64,000 bases of DNA from Metridium senile (taxonomy: Eukaryota; Cnidaria; Anthozoa; Actiniaria; Metridiidae). The position numbers and the translations under genes are program-made. Location of the stretch: NCBI GenBank assembly GCA_949775045.1, contig OX459098.1, forward strand, positions 14,927,207 through 14,991,206, read 5' to 3'. Positions 1-12,700 of this stretch are shown here, in pieces; position 1 is the first letter of the stretch; each line of letters starts with the position of its first letter. The notes under the pieces are model-generated. The model was not told where the DNA came from, searched no databases, and saw nothing but the letters and a program-made list of their open reading frames with translations.

Positions 1-457
1 GCATATATCATCTTAATCTTTGTCTATGAGCTTTGAAATAATGTTTAGTTTATTATATCATTTACTTTAAGTTGACGCAAACCAATTTTCAAACGAGTCA
101 TGGGCATGTCGCGAAGGTTGACAATAACCTTAAATAATTCATAATAAAAAAAAAAAATTGCATATTTATCTTTCAATGTCCCAAAACATATTTAACTCCA
201 TTTACAAGTAATTTAAAATGTTTCTTAATATTTCTTGTAGCCTTTTCTTTAGACACGAGTGTAAAGGAAAAATAAAATGTTGTCGATACATTGACTGGTG
301 AAGAAATGGAAAATATGTCATACGTTCCTCAATATACCTTCGTATGAAATTCCTAATTTCTATATAATAAAAAAATATATCACATGCTTTCGAGGCTAAA
401 GTAGCCTACGTCGAACCCGAATACGAGAGTAGATTCTGACTGTATATAAACAAGCTA
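1..457. other. Left flank, nothing recognisable
   Basis: AT-rich sequence with stop codons in all frames. I see no gene, tRNA or repeat here. It ends in the TA dinucleotide (456-457) that forms the left target-site duplication of the adjoining composite element. Confidence 0.6.
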
Positions 458-721
458 CAATCATTGACAAAAGTGTTGGCACGAATGTGATAAAGTTATT
501 TTAGCACTGCTGAAATTCTACTTCTCCCCCCACCCCCCTTCGCAATGTTGAGGTGGGAGTCATTGTTTGGTGCTTGTGTGGTTGACCTGTCAATGCGCCA
601 TCATTTCACACCAACATTGATGTGGGGGGAAGGGGGGGAAATTTTTTATACTTAAAATAAATGAAGTAGTCACTATGAGATAAAATACTAAAATCGTGCC
701 AACTACTTTTGACAATGATTG
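458..721. mobile_element. 264-bp MITE, copy 1 (left end of the array)
   Basis: Near-perfect terminal inverted repeats start CAATCATTGACAAAAGT and end ACTTTTGACAATGATTG; they continue to about 27 bp with one mismatch and one indel. The left end abuts TA and the right end abuts the core unit. The interior has no ORF of note and contains C-rich and G-rich stretches that pair with each other. Confidence 0.85.
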
Positions 722-3700
722 TCTGAACGACAAAAGGTGTTCTAAAATATATGCTTTGCATTTCTGATTTAATTTTTGTTCCTAAAATAAAGCACCCGCA
801 CTTGTTACATAACTTCAAATTGAGATTGCTAAAAATATCTGAAGAAAGTGTTATCTTTCAATGAGTTTAGTTCATCCGTCACGTCATCCTAATTAGGCCG
901 ATAAAGTGATTTTTGGTGTACAGCTTTAAAGTTATTGTCTTTCATATAGTTTCGATACTAAACAAATGAAGTCATACCACTAAAAGAAAGAAAAAGAAAA
1001 GTTGTAATTATTAAGTATGAATTTTGTCAATTCCAAATTGTAAAATGCTTGTTATGGTTTGTTGAAATGAAGAGAAAGCTAAAAAATCGTTTAAAATTAA
1101 TCACTGATATTCGAAAGTGCAAACATATTTTCTCATATTTCTCCATATTTATTTATAAAATGTCAAGTGATTCATTATCAACGTTTACATAGGAATGTTA
1201 ACTTTTCTTCCTAATACGTATAAATCTTGATCCATTATTCGTAGCAAAATAGTCACTGTATAAAGATCGCTCGTTTTTTTAACACAGGGAGCCCAACGGT
1301 TCTCCCCAACGGTACTCCATCCAATAAACGCTAAAAAAACATGTCAAAATTGAAGGCTTTTAAAAATTTTCGATATTTTCATAAAGAACAGCAAAGGATC
1401 TTAACATTTATGAGGGTTCATAGCCATTAGAAACGCTCTTTTGGTGATTTTGGAACGGTTCTCCCTTGTAAACATTACAAATGAAAGGTCAACTATAGCT
1501 TTATTATAGCGGAGTAGGGGAGTACCGTTGCTATTTTCGCTGCGATTTACAAATTTTAGAAAAAAACCATCCCATGGTGTTTGAACATTTGCAAAGCAAA
1601 TGTTGATATATATTTTGGACCGACAAATTCAAAATTCTCTCAATTATCAACAAATTAGTCATGGAGTACCGTGCGGAGTACCGTTGGAAGCTCCTTGTAA
1701 AAGTGCAAAATCGCTATTTGTGGATGCATTTCGCAAGGCAATGTTTAGTAAAAGCGCTAGAAATAAACTTAAATACTACTAACATGTAGTTAATTGCAAT
1801 TGCTTTTTAATTTTATAAAGGAAACATGAACATTTTAGTTGCAAAAGTGTTATTGAATATATAGTGGTCTACGTGAATACTTCCGGTCATTGAGCTACTC
1901 TATTTTCTATATACTACATAACATTTTTGACCAGAAACGTTTAAAAAATGTTTGCTAGTCACTCAAATTTGTGTTTACTTACTACTTAAAATATCTTTTT
2001 ACACAATGTTTGTGGAATTTTTGCTATAAAGCCGTTGAATTTCAGCTCAACTTGGTTTTATCACAAGCGCGCGCTTGACCTCAATTATACGTCATGCTTT
2101 CATCGCTCGTTATAAATAAACGCAATTTTCAAATTTAAGTTTTCGGCATATTTTTCCATTGGCTTATTATGCCAAATTACAGGACAAATTCAATTTAATA
2201 CATACGACTTATAATACAAGGGAATTTAGCTCCGCGATAGAATGGTTTTCTTTCAAAATTGATAGGTGCTTGTATGGGGGTACACTGGCCTATTCCTTGA
2301 CAGAAGTGACGTCACAGTTGGACTTCACGGGCCATTCACACATAAAAAGAAACAACTCAACGAAGGTTTTGTCATATCAAATTGGTTTGGTTTACAGACT
2401 TTGTAGAAACAAGAAATTCGTGAAAAAGTGTTCCAGACAATCATTGACAAAAGTGTTGGCACGAATGTGATAAAGTTATTTTAGCACTGCTGAAATTCTA
2501 CTTCTCCCCCCACCCCCCTTCGCAATGTTGAGGTGGGAGTCATTGTTTGGTGCTTGTGTGGTTGACCTGTCAATGCGCCATCATTTCACACCAACATTGA
2601 TGTGGGGGGAAGGGGGGGAAATTTTTTATACTTAAAATAAATGAAGTAGTCACTATGAGATAAAATACTAAAATCGTGCCAACTACTTTTGACAATGATT
2701 GTCTGAACGACAAAAGGTGTTCTAAAATATATGCTTTGCATTTCTGATTTAATTTTTGTTCCTAAAATAAAGCACCCGCACTTGTTACATAACTTCAAAT
2801 TGAGATTGCTAAAAATATCTGAAGAAAGTGTTATCTTTCAATGAGTTTAGTTCATCCGTCACGTCATCCTAATTAGGCCGATAAAGTGATTTTTGGTGTA
2901 CAGCTTTAAAGTTATTGTCTTTCATATAGTTTCGATACTAAACAAATGAAGTCATACCACTAAAAGAAAGAAAAAGAAAAGTTGTAATTATTAAGTATGA
3001 ATTTTGTCAATTCCAAATTGTAAAATGCTTGTTATGGTTTGTTGAAATGAAGAGAAAGCTAAAAAATCGTTTAAAATTAATCACTGATATTCGAAAGTGC
3101 AAACATATTTTCTCATATTTCTCCATATTTATTTATAAAATGTCAAGTGATTCATTATCAACGTTTACATAGGAATGTTAACTTTTCTTCCTAATACGTA
3201 TAAATCTTGATCCATTATTCGTAGCAAAATAGTCACTGTATAAAGATCGCTCGTTTTTTTAACACAGGGAGCCCAACGGTTCTCCCCAACGGTACTCCAT
3301 CCAATAAACGCTAAAAAAACATGTCAAAATTGAAGGCTTTTAAAAATTTTCGATATTTTCATAAAGAACAGCAAAGGATCTTAACATTTATGAGGGTTCA
3401 TAGCCATTAGAAACGCTCTTTTGGTGATTTTGGAACGGTTCTCCCTTGTAAACATTACAAATGAAAGGTCAACTATAGCTTTATTATAGCGGAGTAGGGG
3501 AGTACCGTTGCTATTTTCGCTGCGATTTACAAATTTTAGAAAAAAACCATCCCATGGTGTTTGAACATTTGCAAAGCAAATGTTGATATATATTTTGGAC
3601 CGACAAATTCAAAATTCTCTCAATTATCAACAAATTAGTCATGGAGTACCGTGCGGAGTACCGTTGGAAGCTCCTTGTAAAAGTGCAAAATCGCTATTTG

Positions 3701-6700
3701 TGGATGCATTTCGCAAGGCAATGTTTAGTAAAAGCGCTAGAAATAAACTTAAATACTACTAACATGTAGTTAATTGCAATTGCTTTTTAATTTTATAAAG
3801 GAAACATGAACATTTTAGTTGCAAAAGTGTTATTGAATATATAGTGGTCTACGTGAATACTTCCGGTCATTGAGCTACTCTATTTTCTATATACTACATA
3901 ACATTTTTGACCAGAAACGTTTAAAAAATGTTTGCTAGTCACTCAAATTTGTGTTTACTTACTACTTAAAATATCTTTTTACACAATGTTTGTGGAATTT
4001 TTGCTATAAAGCCGTTGAATTTCAGCTCAACTTGGTTTTATCACAAGCGCGCGCTTGACCTCAATTATACGTCATGCTTTCATCGCTCGTTATAAATAAA
4101 CGCAATTTTCAAATTTAAGTTTTCGGCATATTTTTCCATTGGCTTATTATGCCAAATTACAGGACAAATTCAATTTAATACATACGACTTATAATACAAG
4201 GGAATTTAGCTCCGCGATAGAATGGTTTTCTTTCAAAATTGATAGGTGCTTGTATGGGGGTACACTGGCCTATTCCTTGACAGAAGTGACGTCACAGTTG
4301 GACTTCACGGGCCATTCACACATAAAAAGAAACAACTCAACGAAGGTTTTGTCATATCAAATTGGTTTGGTTTACAGACTTTGTAGAAACAAGAAATTCG
4401 TGAAAAAGTGTTCCAGACTGTCTGAACGACAAAAGGTGTTCTAAAATATATGCTTTGCATTTCTGATTTAATTTTTGTTCCTAAAATAAAGCACCCGCAC
4501 TTGTTACATAACTTCAAATTGAGATTGCTAAAAATATCTGAAGAAAGTGTTATCTTTCAATGAGTTTAGTTCATCCGTCACGTCATCCTAATTAGGCCGA
4601 TAAAGTGATTTTTGGTGTACAGCTTTAAAGTTATTGTCTTTCATATAGTTTCGATACTAAACAAATGAAGTCATACCACTAAAAGAAAGAAAAAGAAAAG
4701 TTGTAATTATTAAGTATGAATTTTGTCAATTCCAAATTGTAAAATGCTTGTTATGGTTTGTTGAAATGAAGAGAAAGCTAAAAAATCGTTTAAAATTAAT
4801 CACTGATATTCGAAAGTGCAAACATATTTTCTCATATTTCTCCATATTTATTTATAAAATGTCAAGTGATTCATTATCAACGTTTACATAGGAATGTTAA
4901 CTTTTCTTCCTAATACGTATAAATCTTGATCCATTATTCGTAGCAAAATAGTCACTGTATAAAGATCGCTCGTTTTTTTAACACAGGGAGCCCAACGGTT
5001 CTCCCCAACGGTACTCCATCCAATAAACGCTAAAAAAACATGTCAAAATTGAAGGCTTTTAAAAATTTTCGATATTTTCATAAAGAACAGCAAAGGATCT
5101 TAACATTTATGAGGGTTCATAGCCATTAGAAACGCTCTTTTGGTGATTTTGGAACGGTTCTCCCTTGTAAACATTACAAATGAAAGGTCAACTATAGCTT
5201 TATTATAGCGGAGTAGGGGAGTACCGTTGCTATTTTCGCTGCGATTTACAAATTTTAGAAAAAAACCATCCCATGGTGTTTGAACATTTGCAAAGCAAAT
5301 GTTGATATATATTTTGGACCGACAAATTCAAAATTCTCTCAATTATCAACAAATTAGTCATGGAGTACCGTGCGGAGTACCGTTGGAAGCTCCTTGTAAA
5401 AGTGCAAAATCGCTATTTGTGGATGCATTTCGCAAGGCAATGTTTAGTAAAAGCGCTAGAAATAAACTTAAATACTACTAACATGTAGTTAATTGCAATT
5501 GCTTTTTAATTTTATAAAGGAAACATGAACATTTTAGTTGCAAAAGTGTTATTGAATATATAGTGGTCTACGTGAATACTTCCGGTCATTGAGCTACTCT
5601 ATTTTCTATATACTACATAACATTTTTGACCAGAAACGTTTAAAAAATGTTTGCTAGTCACTCAAATTTGTGTTTACTTACTACTTAAAATATCTTTTTA
5701 CACAATGTTTGTGGAATTTTTGCTATAAAGCCGTTGAATTTCAGCTCAACTTGGTTTTATCACAAGCGCGCGCTTGACCTCAATTATACGTCATGCTTTC
5801 ATCGCTCGTTATAAATAAACGCAATTTTCAAATTTAAGTTTTCGGCATATTTTTCCATTGGCTTATTATGCCAAATTACAGGACAAATTCAATTTAATAC
5901 ATACGACTTATAATACAAGGGAATTTAGCTCCGCGATAGAATGGTTTTCTTTCAAAATTGATAGGTGCTTGTATGGGGGTACACTGGCCTATTCCTTGAC
6001 AGAAGTGACGTCACAGTTGGACTTCACGGGCCATTCACACATAAAAAGAAACAACTCAACGAAGGTTTTGTCATATCAAATTGGTTTGGTTTACAGACTT
6101 TGTAGAAACAAGAAATTCGTGAAAAAGTGTTCCAGACTGTCTGAACGACAAAAGGTGTTCTAAAATATATGCTTTGCATTTCTGATTTAATTTTTGTTCC
6201 TAAAATAAAGCACCCGCACTTGTTACATAACTTCAAATTGAGATTGCTAAAAATATCTGAAGAAAGTGTTATCTTTCAATGAGTTTAGTTCATCCGTCAC
6301 GTCATCCTAATTAGGCCGATAAAGTGATTTTTGGTGTACAGCTTTAAAGTTATTGTCTTTCATATAGTTTCGATACTAAACAAATGAAGTCATACCACTA
6401 AAAGAAAGAAAAAGAAAAGTTGTAATTATTAAGTATGAATTTTGTCAATTCCAAATTGTAAAATGCTTGTTATGGTTTGTTGAAATGAAGAGAAAGCTAA
6501 AAAATCGTTTAAAATTAATCACTGATATTCGAAAGTGCAAACATATTTTCTCATATTTCTCCATATTTATTTATAAAATGTCAAGTGATTCATTATCAAC
6601 GTTTACATAGGAATGTTAACTTTTCTTCCTAATACGTATAAATCTTGATCCATTATTCGTAGCAAAATAGTCACTGTATAAAGATCGCTCGTTTTTTTAA

Positions 6701-7855
6701 CACAGGGAGCCCAACGGTTCTCCCCAACGGTACTCCATCCAATAAACGCTAAAAAAACATGTCAAAATTGAAGGCTTTTAAAAATTTTCGATATTTTCAT
6801 AAAGAACAGCAAAGGATCTTAACATTTATGAGGGTTCATAGCCATTAGAAACGCTCTTTTGGTGATTTTGGAACGGTTCTCCCTTGTAAACATTACAAAT
6901 GAAAGGTCAACTATAGCTTTATTATAGCGGAGTAGGGGAGTACCGTTGCTATTTTCGCTGCGATTTACAAATTTTAGAAAAAAACCATCCCATGGTGTTT
7001 GAACATTTGCAAAGCAAATGTTGATATATATTTTGGACCGACAAATTCAAAATTCTCTCAATTATCAACAAATTAGTCATGGAGTACCGTGCGGAGTACC
7101 GTTGGAAGCTCCTTGTAAAAGTGCAAAATCGCTATTTGTGGATGCATTTCGCAAGGCAATGTTTAGTAAAAGCGCTAGAAATAAACTTAAATACTACTAA
7201 CATGTAGTTAATTGCAATTGCTTTTTAATTTTATAAAGGAAACATGAACATTTTAGTTGCAAAAGTGTTATTGAATATATAGTGGTCTACGTGAATACTT
7301 CCGGTCATTGAGCTACTCTATTTTCTATATACTACATAACATTTTTGACCAGAAACGTTTAAAAAATGTTTGCTAGTCACTCAAATTTGTGTTTACTTAC
7401 TACTTAAAATATCTTTTTACACAATGTTTGTGGAATTTTTGCTATAAAGCCGTTGAATTTCAGCTCAACTTGGTTTTATCACAAGCGCGCGCTTGACCTC
7501 AATTATACGTCATGCTTTCATCGCTCGTTATAAATAAACGCAATTTTCAAATTTAAGTTTTCGGCATATTTTTCCATTGGCTTATTATGCCAAATTACAG
7601 GACAAATTCAATTTAATACATACGACTTATAATACAAGGGAATTTAGCTCCGCGATAGAATGGTTTTCTTTCAAAATTGATAGGTGCTTGTATGGGGGTA
7701 CACTGGCCTATTCCTTGACAGAAGTGACGTCACAGTTGGACTTCACGGGCCATTCACACATAAAAAGAAACAACTCAACGAAGGTTTTGTCATATCAAAT
7801 TGGTTTGGTTTACAGACTTTGTAGAAACAAGAAATTCGTGAAAAAGTGTTCCAGA
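722..7855. repeat. Four 1716-bp core units
   Basis: Cores lie at 722-2437, 2702-4417, 4421-6136 and 6140-7855, all head to tail. Each starts tctgaacgacaaaagg and ends gtgttccaga. Each contains internal inverted motifs around GGAGTACCGT and ACGGTACTCC, and a CRE-like tgacgtca. No transposase or reverse-transcriptase motif was seen in the short ORFs. The cores may be passenger DNA trapped between two MITEs, or the interior of a non-autonomous element. Confidence 0.75.
2438..2701. mobile_element. 264-bp MITE, copy 2 (internal)
   Basis: Same sequence and orientation as copy 1, but flanked by core sequence on both sides (ccaga before, tctga after) rather than by TA. It separates core units 1 and 2. 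Confidence 0.85.
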
Positions 7856-8119
7856 CAATCATTGACAAAAGTGTTGGCACGAATGTGATAAAGTTATTTT
7901 AGCACTGCTGAAATTCTACTTCTCCCCCCACCCCCCTTCGCAATGTTGAGGTGGGAGTCATTGTTTGGTGCTTGTGTGGTTGACCTGTCAATGCGCCATC
8001 ATTTCACACCAACATTGATGTGGGGGGAAGGGGGGGAAATTTTTTATACTTAAAATAAATGAAGTAGTCACTATGAGATAAAATACTAAAATCGTGCCAA
8101 CTACTTTTGACAATGATTG
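7856..8119. mobile_element. 264-bp MITE, copy 3 (right end of the array)
   Basis: Same sequence and orientation as the other two copies. The left side is core sequence; the right side is TA (8120-8121) followed by unique DNA. It therefore closes the composite symmetrically with copy 1. Confidence 0.85.
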
Positions 8120-8171
8120 TAGGTGCAAGCTGCTCAGTGAAGAACTCGAACGTTAACTAAATCTATATCTA

Positions 8172-8427
8172 CACGAATCATGTGCAAAATACCTTGGGAC
8201 ATTATCTGGTTTTAACATGAAAAATATTTCAACATCATTTTTCCGTTTCCCCCTCTCCCACGTATCAATTTTGAATTGTGGGAATGTGAAACGGTTGTCA
8301 TTTGAAGGACCAATCATTATTGTTTAGGGGAGAAGGGGGTTTGCAAATCAAATTGATAGATTTTGTATATTTTTTGAAACGAAAACGAAAACACTCATTA
8401 TTGTCCCAACAATTTTGCACATGATTG
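8172..8427. mobile_element. MITE related to the array MITE, TA duplication
   Basis: Inverted ends aatcatgtgcaaaat and attttgcacatgattg are flanked by TA (8170-8171, 8428-8429). A second copy lies at 45261-45575 in opposite orientation, and the shared interior includes a C-rich and a G-rich block. It lies only about 50 bp from the right end of the composite array. Confidence 0.75.
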
Positions 8428-8675
8428 TAGCTAGCTTGATCTCACATTTAAAGTTTTAATTGCTAAGAATAGTAACCATATACAACTTATGAATAATGTT
8501 AAGCGATTGAAACTCCAAAGATGAAATTTCTTATACTTACTTTACGAAGTGTTTGAATCACCTGATCTTTGATACGAGGGCAAAACAAAACGACAAAGCT
8601 AATAACATATGCATGGTTGCTATACACCGGCCTTAATCAATATAATCCAGCCCACGACGTCCCAAGCTCTTATTA

Positions 8676-8893
8676 CAGTGCGAATCACAAAATCGTGGGC
8701 ACCCAGAAATATTTAAAAAATCATGCATTTATTGTTCGTTGAGCAACTCAGAAACTACTATATCACCGCAAGAAGTTTGACTGATGTGTAGTATGATAAA
8801 CGTTTTGTAGTTAGAGTTGTTTTTGAGTTGTTCAACGAACAATAAACGATTTCTAAAATATTTATGGGTGCCCAGGGGTTTTGATTCGCACTG
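8676..8893. mobile_element. 218-bp MITE, CAGTGCGAATC ends, copy 1
   Basis: Terminal inverted repeats CAGTGCGAATC and GATTCGCACTG are flanked by TA on both sides. The subterminal gggcaccc and the central hairpin ttgttcgttgagcaac/gttgttcaacgaacaa are also shared with the copies at 56746-56964 and 61401-61604. Confidence 0.85.
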
Positions 8894-8895
8894 TA

Positions 8896-9797
8896 AATAT
8901 GGAAGTTTTTGGGGTTATAGAGAGAATGACTTTATTACTCGGGCTTCCTTGTACGGAAAAGCCCGAGTTTAAAAATGAAAACGGTTCTTTTTCGTCGTCT
9001 TGGTCCTCAAATTGGAGGGTCAGACCCCAGGCGTTCCTAGCAACAATCACTTCATGTCTCATTTGAAGCCCGAGTTTAAACTATGTTTTTCATGTTCAAC
9101 AGATCACCTAACTTTGTTATTGCAAAAATGAATTAGCCGGACAAATTGAACTGATTATTCGGTCCCAGTTTGATTGAAAACATTTGCATATAACTGTAAT
9201 TAATGACAGCTATTTCTCATTCTCGTATCCAGATCCTTCTCAGCTTTCAATCGAAAAATTGTTCTCGTACTCAGGCCCTTCGAAGAAAAATCGCAGGCTC
9301 TGGGAAATCCTATACAACCGGAAGCCAACAGAGCGCATGCTCCTTGTTTTGAGCGCTGGATATAGTAACTGGCCGCTTTGTACTTATTCGCATCAACGCC
9401 AACTTTATTGCTTGCAAATTCCTTGTAATCTTCACAGAAAATTAAACAATAACTGAAAATCATACATTTTTTATTGAATTATATTATATTAAAAAATTAA
9501 ATAAAATTAAAAAAAACATCGAAGGTTTAGAAGTGGCCTTAAATTATCTGATAAATATACTGATAGTGAGCTTGGGCTTCCTGTGGATATACCTAGATAC
9601 CCTAATAGTTTATAGGCTAGTCAGTGGGCTAATCCAGGCGGTGCTCTCTATCATCAATAAGCAATACCCATTACATTATAAAACACCATTTAAAATATAA
9701 AATTAAAATATTCCAGATACCGTACTTCTAGAAAAGCAAAACACTTACAACATAAATATATTAAACATTTCATGATTATCACAAATAATCTTAACAA
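8896..9797. other. Dicer 3' flank, no further gene seen
   Basis: Contains a 10-bp-arm hairpin (8937-8968, actcgggctt). An AATAAA on the minus strand near 9469-9474 is a candidate poly(A) signal for Dicer, and another AATAAA overlaps the end of the Dicer coding sequence (about 9802-9807). ORFs at 9184-9463 on both strands show no recognisable domain. Confidence 0.4.
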
Positions 9798-12700
9798 TCA
9801 TATATTTATTGCTGTTGCTTTCCTAGTTTTTTCTTTTTTGTCTGCTACATGAGCAAGCGCTCTCTGGGCAGCGGTAGACCTCGCTATTTTAGGACTTCTT
9901 CCGGTCCCTTTAAATTTCCCATATCCTGTCACGAGGGCAGAGCATGAGTAACGACCAGTGATGGTGAGTTCACAAGACCTGAAGTAAAATAGAAAGATTG
10001 GGATAAAATCATAGATAAATGGGTTTTGACGTATAAAACTTTAGGTGAGGAGGTTTTCACTTATTAGGGGGGGGGGGGGGGGGGGGTGTGGGGGGTGGGG
10101 GGGGGGGGGTGGGGGTGGTTGTCGGCAAAATTACCTGTTTTTTTTTTAAATATTACCCCGAAACCAGCCCCTTTTTCCTGGTTGGCAAAAGTAGTATAGC
10201 CCCCCATATTTCGCCAAGTTTTTATTTTGTCCAGTTTTACTAAACCCCTATAAAACTGCATACAATTAGTAGTAACCCCCTATATAGCATCCGAAAATAA
10301 TGTGCCCCCCTCTCAATATAGCCGACCCCCCATACACTATTAAATGAAAGCCCAAAAATGGTTCTGAATAATTAGATTTGCAAATTTTGTTATTTTAGAA
10401 ATAAGGATACACAGTTTACCACGGTCATGATTGGGAATTTTGATTAGGACACGATTTACATTTGTCAGTCTCTATTTGATTTTGTTGACTCAACAACAAT
10501 ATCCATGTTCTCTTAAGATTTCCACGTGAATTCTACGTGTAACAGGATCAAGTTATACGTTAAAACGTATATCTGTTAAGGCCGGAACACACCAGGCGAC
10601 AAGTCGCGGGGACACGATGACACGGAGGCAGATAGCAGCAGCTACAGTCCCCTTACTGTGTCACGTAGAATTCACGTGAAAACTTTTATCTCAGCGGAAG
10701 GATTTTTCCCTCTGCAACAAGTCCCATCAATTCAATCTGGTTTGCATTCGTGCTTGCGATACACACTCTTCCCCGAGTAATGTTGCAGCGACTTGTCCAG
10801 CAATTCTCTCGTTTGTGTTAAGACGAAGACCCACTATGTGAATCTGCAGTGAAAACTCTTGAAAAAAAGATGTATATGGGCCCATCCATATTTCCCTTTA
10901 GTCTTCAACGAGCTTTTCTTAAATTGGTTGTTTAGCTATATACTTACGAAAAAGACACATCATTAAGAAATTCTTCCTTCAGCTGTCTAACTGGGGAGTA
11001 AGGAGGATTATCGGCGTAGTGATCTGTCATGTAAAAGATTTGCTTTGAATAAACATTACTTTTTGAGTGACGAACAGCAGGGTGGAACGACAGACAAAGA
11101 GGTAGAGAACACAAAGACAAACGAGCAGCTTAATAGACAGACGGGCAGACCAACAGACAGACAGAGAGGTCGACTAAGTAGGTAGGTATTCAGACAGACA
11201 GATAGATAAACACACATAGGGATTGATAAACAGGCAGACAGACAAACAGATAGTCAAATAGACAGGAAAGAAAAGAATGTAGGAAGACAGACACACAGAC
11301 ACTTACATATAATATACAGAGGCAAATACAATGCATTTACAAAAACATTTAATGCTTGTAATGGTATATGCAATCTTACCTAAAGTTGGCTTTAGCAGCT
11401 TGTAAACAACGAGCCAGGTTTTTTCTACATCCATTCCACTGTCAAGAAACACAGCTGCAATAACTGACTCAAAGATATCGGCCATGACCTTAGGGACCTC
11501 GATTCCTTCACTGTTCTCATCGCTGTCATCCGGAGGAACAAACACCGTGGAATAAATCTGTAGAAAGGAATAGATTTAATGACATGAGACAAATGTCTTC
11601 TCAAAGCGAAAACACTGCAAAAACGGCTGAGTTAATACAACTCAGTATATTGAATTAATCACGCATTCAGGATGACATTTCATAAGTTAACCCAACTCCT
11701 GGTGTGTGAGGGTACAGCCCCAAAATTAACGTAAAAGCACTAAAGAGAAGTTTGAATAGACCCGACACAAGCTGTCAGTTTGTTTTCATTGTTGATTCGA
11801 CGTTTTTTCATTTGTTTTTCTTCCTCCGCAAAAAAAACACACAAATGAGCTGAGAGTTGTATGAGAGAATAGTTAAGAAATAAGATTTATTATGAACACT
11901 TAGTGTATTTGAACTCACTGCTTCATTTTTAGAGGTTTTGAAGCAGTAGGTTCAGAAATAATAACTTGAAAAAAGTCAAGTGCTCTCAGTTCGAGTGTCC
12001 TTATTGTAAAAACAAAAACAAAATGAGCTGAGAGAATAGATAGTATTTGAACTCACTGCTTCATTTTTAGACGTTTTGAAGCAGTACAAGGTTCAAAAAT
12101 AATAACATGAAAAAAGTCAAGTGCTCTCAGTTCGAGTGTCCTTATTGTAAAAACAAAAACAAAATGAGCTGAGAGAATAGATAGTATTTGAACTCACTGC
12201 TTCATTTTTAGACGTTTTGAAGCAGTACAAGGTTCAAAAATAATAACATGAAAAAAGTCAAGTGCCCTCAGTTCGAGTGTCCTTATTGTAACACAAAAAC
12301 ACAAAAACATATATCAATTGAATAAAAAATAAATCTTCACAGTTCCCAGCGCCATATTGAAAGGTAGCCGTGCCTTTGCATTGAAGGGAGACGAACGTCG
12401 AGCTTGCAATGATAGAGACACGTGAATATTTGTTCCATGAGACTGGTAAAAGGTCTCTATCATTGCATGCTCAACGTCCGTCTCGCATCGATGCAAAGGC
12501 CCGGCTACCTTTCAAGATGGCGCAGGGAACTGTGAAGGGGACTATTGGCTGTGTCATCATGTTTGCCAGCGATTACTGTACCACTCACCTGGTCTGGCTT
12601 TGATACCCTCTTCTTTTCAATCGTATCTTTCAGCAGTGACGTAAATTTATTACCAATACGAAATACCGCTGGCGACATTGATCGCAGATGCTTGTGTAAA

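Larger units (their letters stand above)
458..8119. mobile_element. TA-flanked composite array: MITE-core-MITE-core-core-core-MITE
   Basis: Three direct copies of a 264-bp inverted-repeat element (458-721, 2438-2701, 7856-8119) alternate with four 1716-bp core units (722-2437, 2702-4417, 4421-6136, 6140-7855). Two core-core junctions carry only CTG (4418-4420, 6137-6139) where the MITE is absent. The parts add up exactly to 7662 bp. The whole array is flanked by TA on both sides (456-457, 8120-8121), as for one Tc1/mariner-type insertion. The copies look base-for-base identical by eye. The cores hold only short ORFs (about 60 and 101 codons plus, 70 codons minus) that match no family I know, so I call none of them genes. 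Confidence 0.85.

Noticed and set aside
606..7888. Recurring 60-, 70- and 101-codon ORFs in the array as genes
   Set aside because: They recur only because the units are identical; composition and lack of homology give no support for coding.
458..8119. CRISPR-like or satellite interpretation of the 5' array
   Set aside because: Unit size (1716/264 bp), inverted-repeat borders and TA duplication fit transposons; no short spaced repeats and a eukaryotic context.
9184..9463. 90-codon ORF plus and 87-codon ORF minus downstream of Dicer
   Set aside because: No domain, overlapping on both strands, and located in the probable Dicer 3' region.
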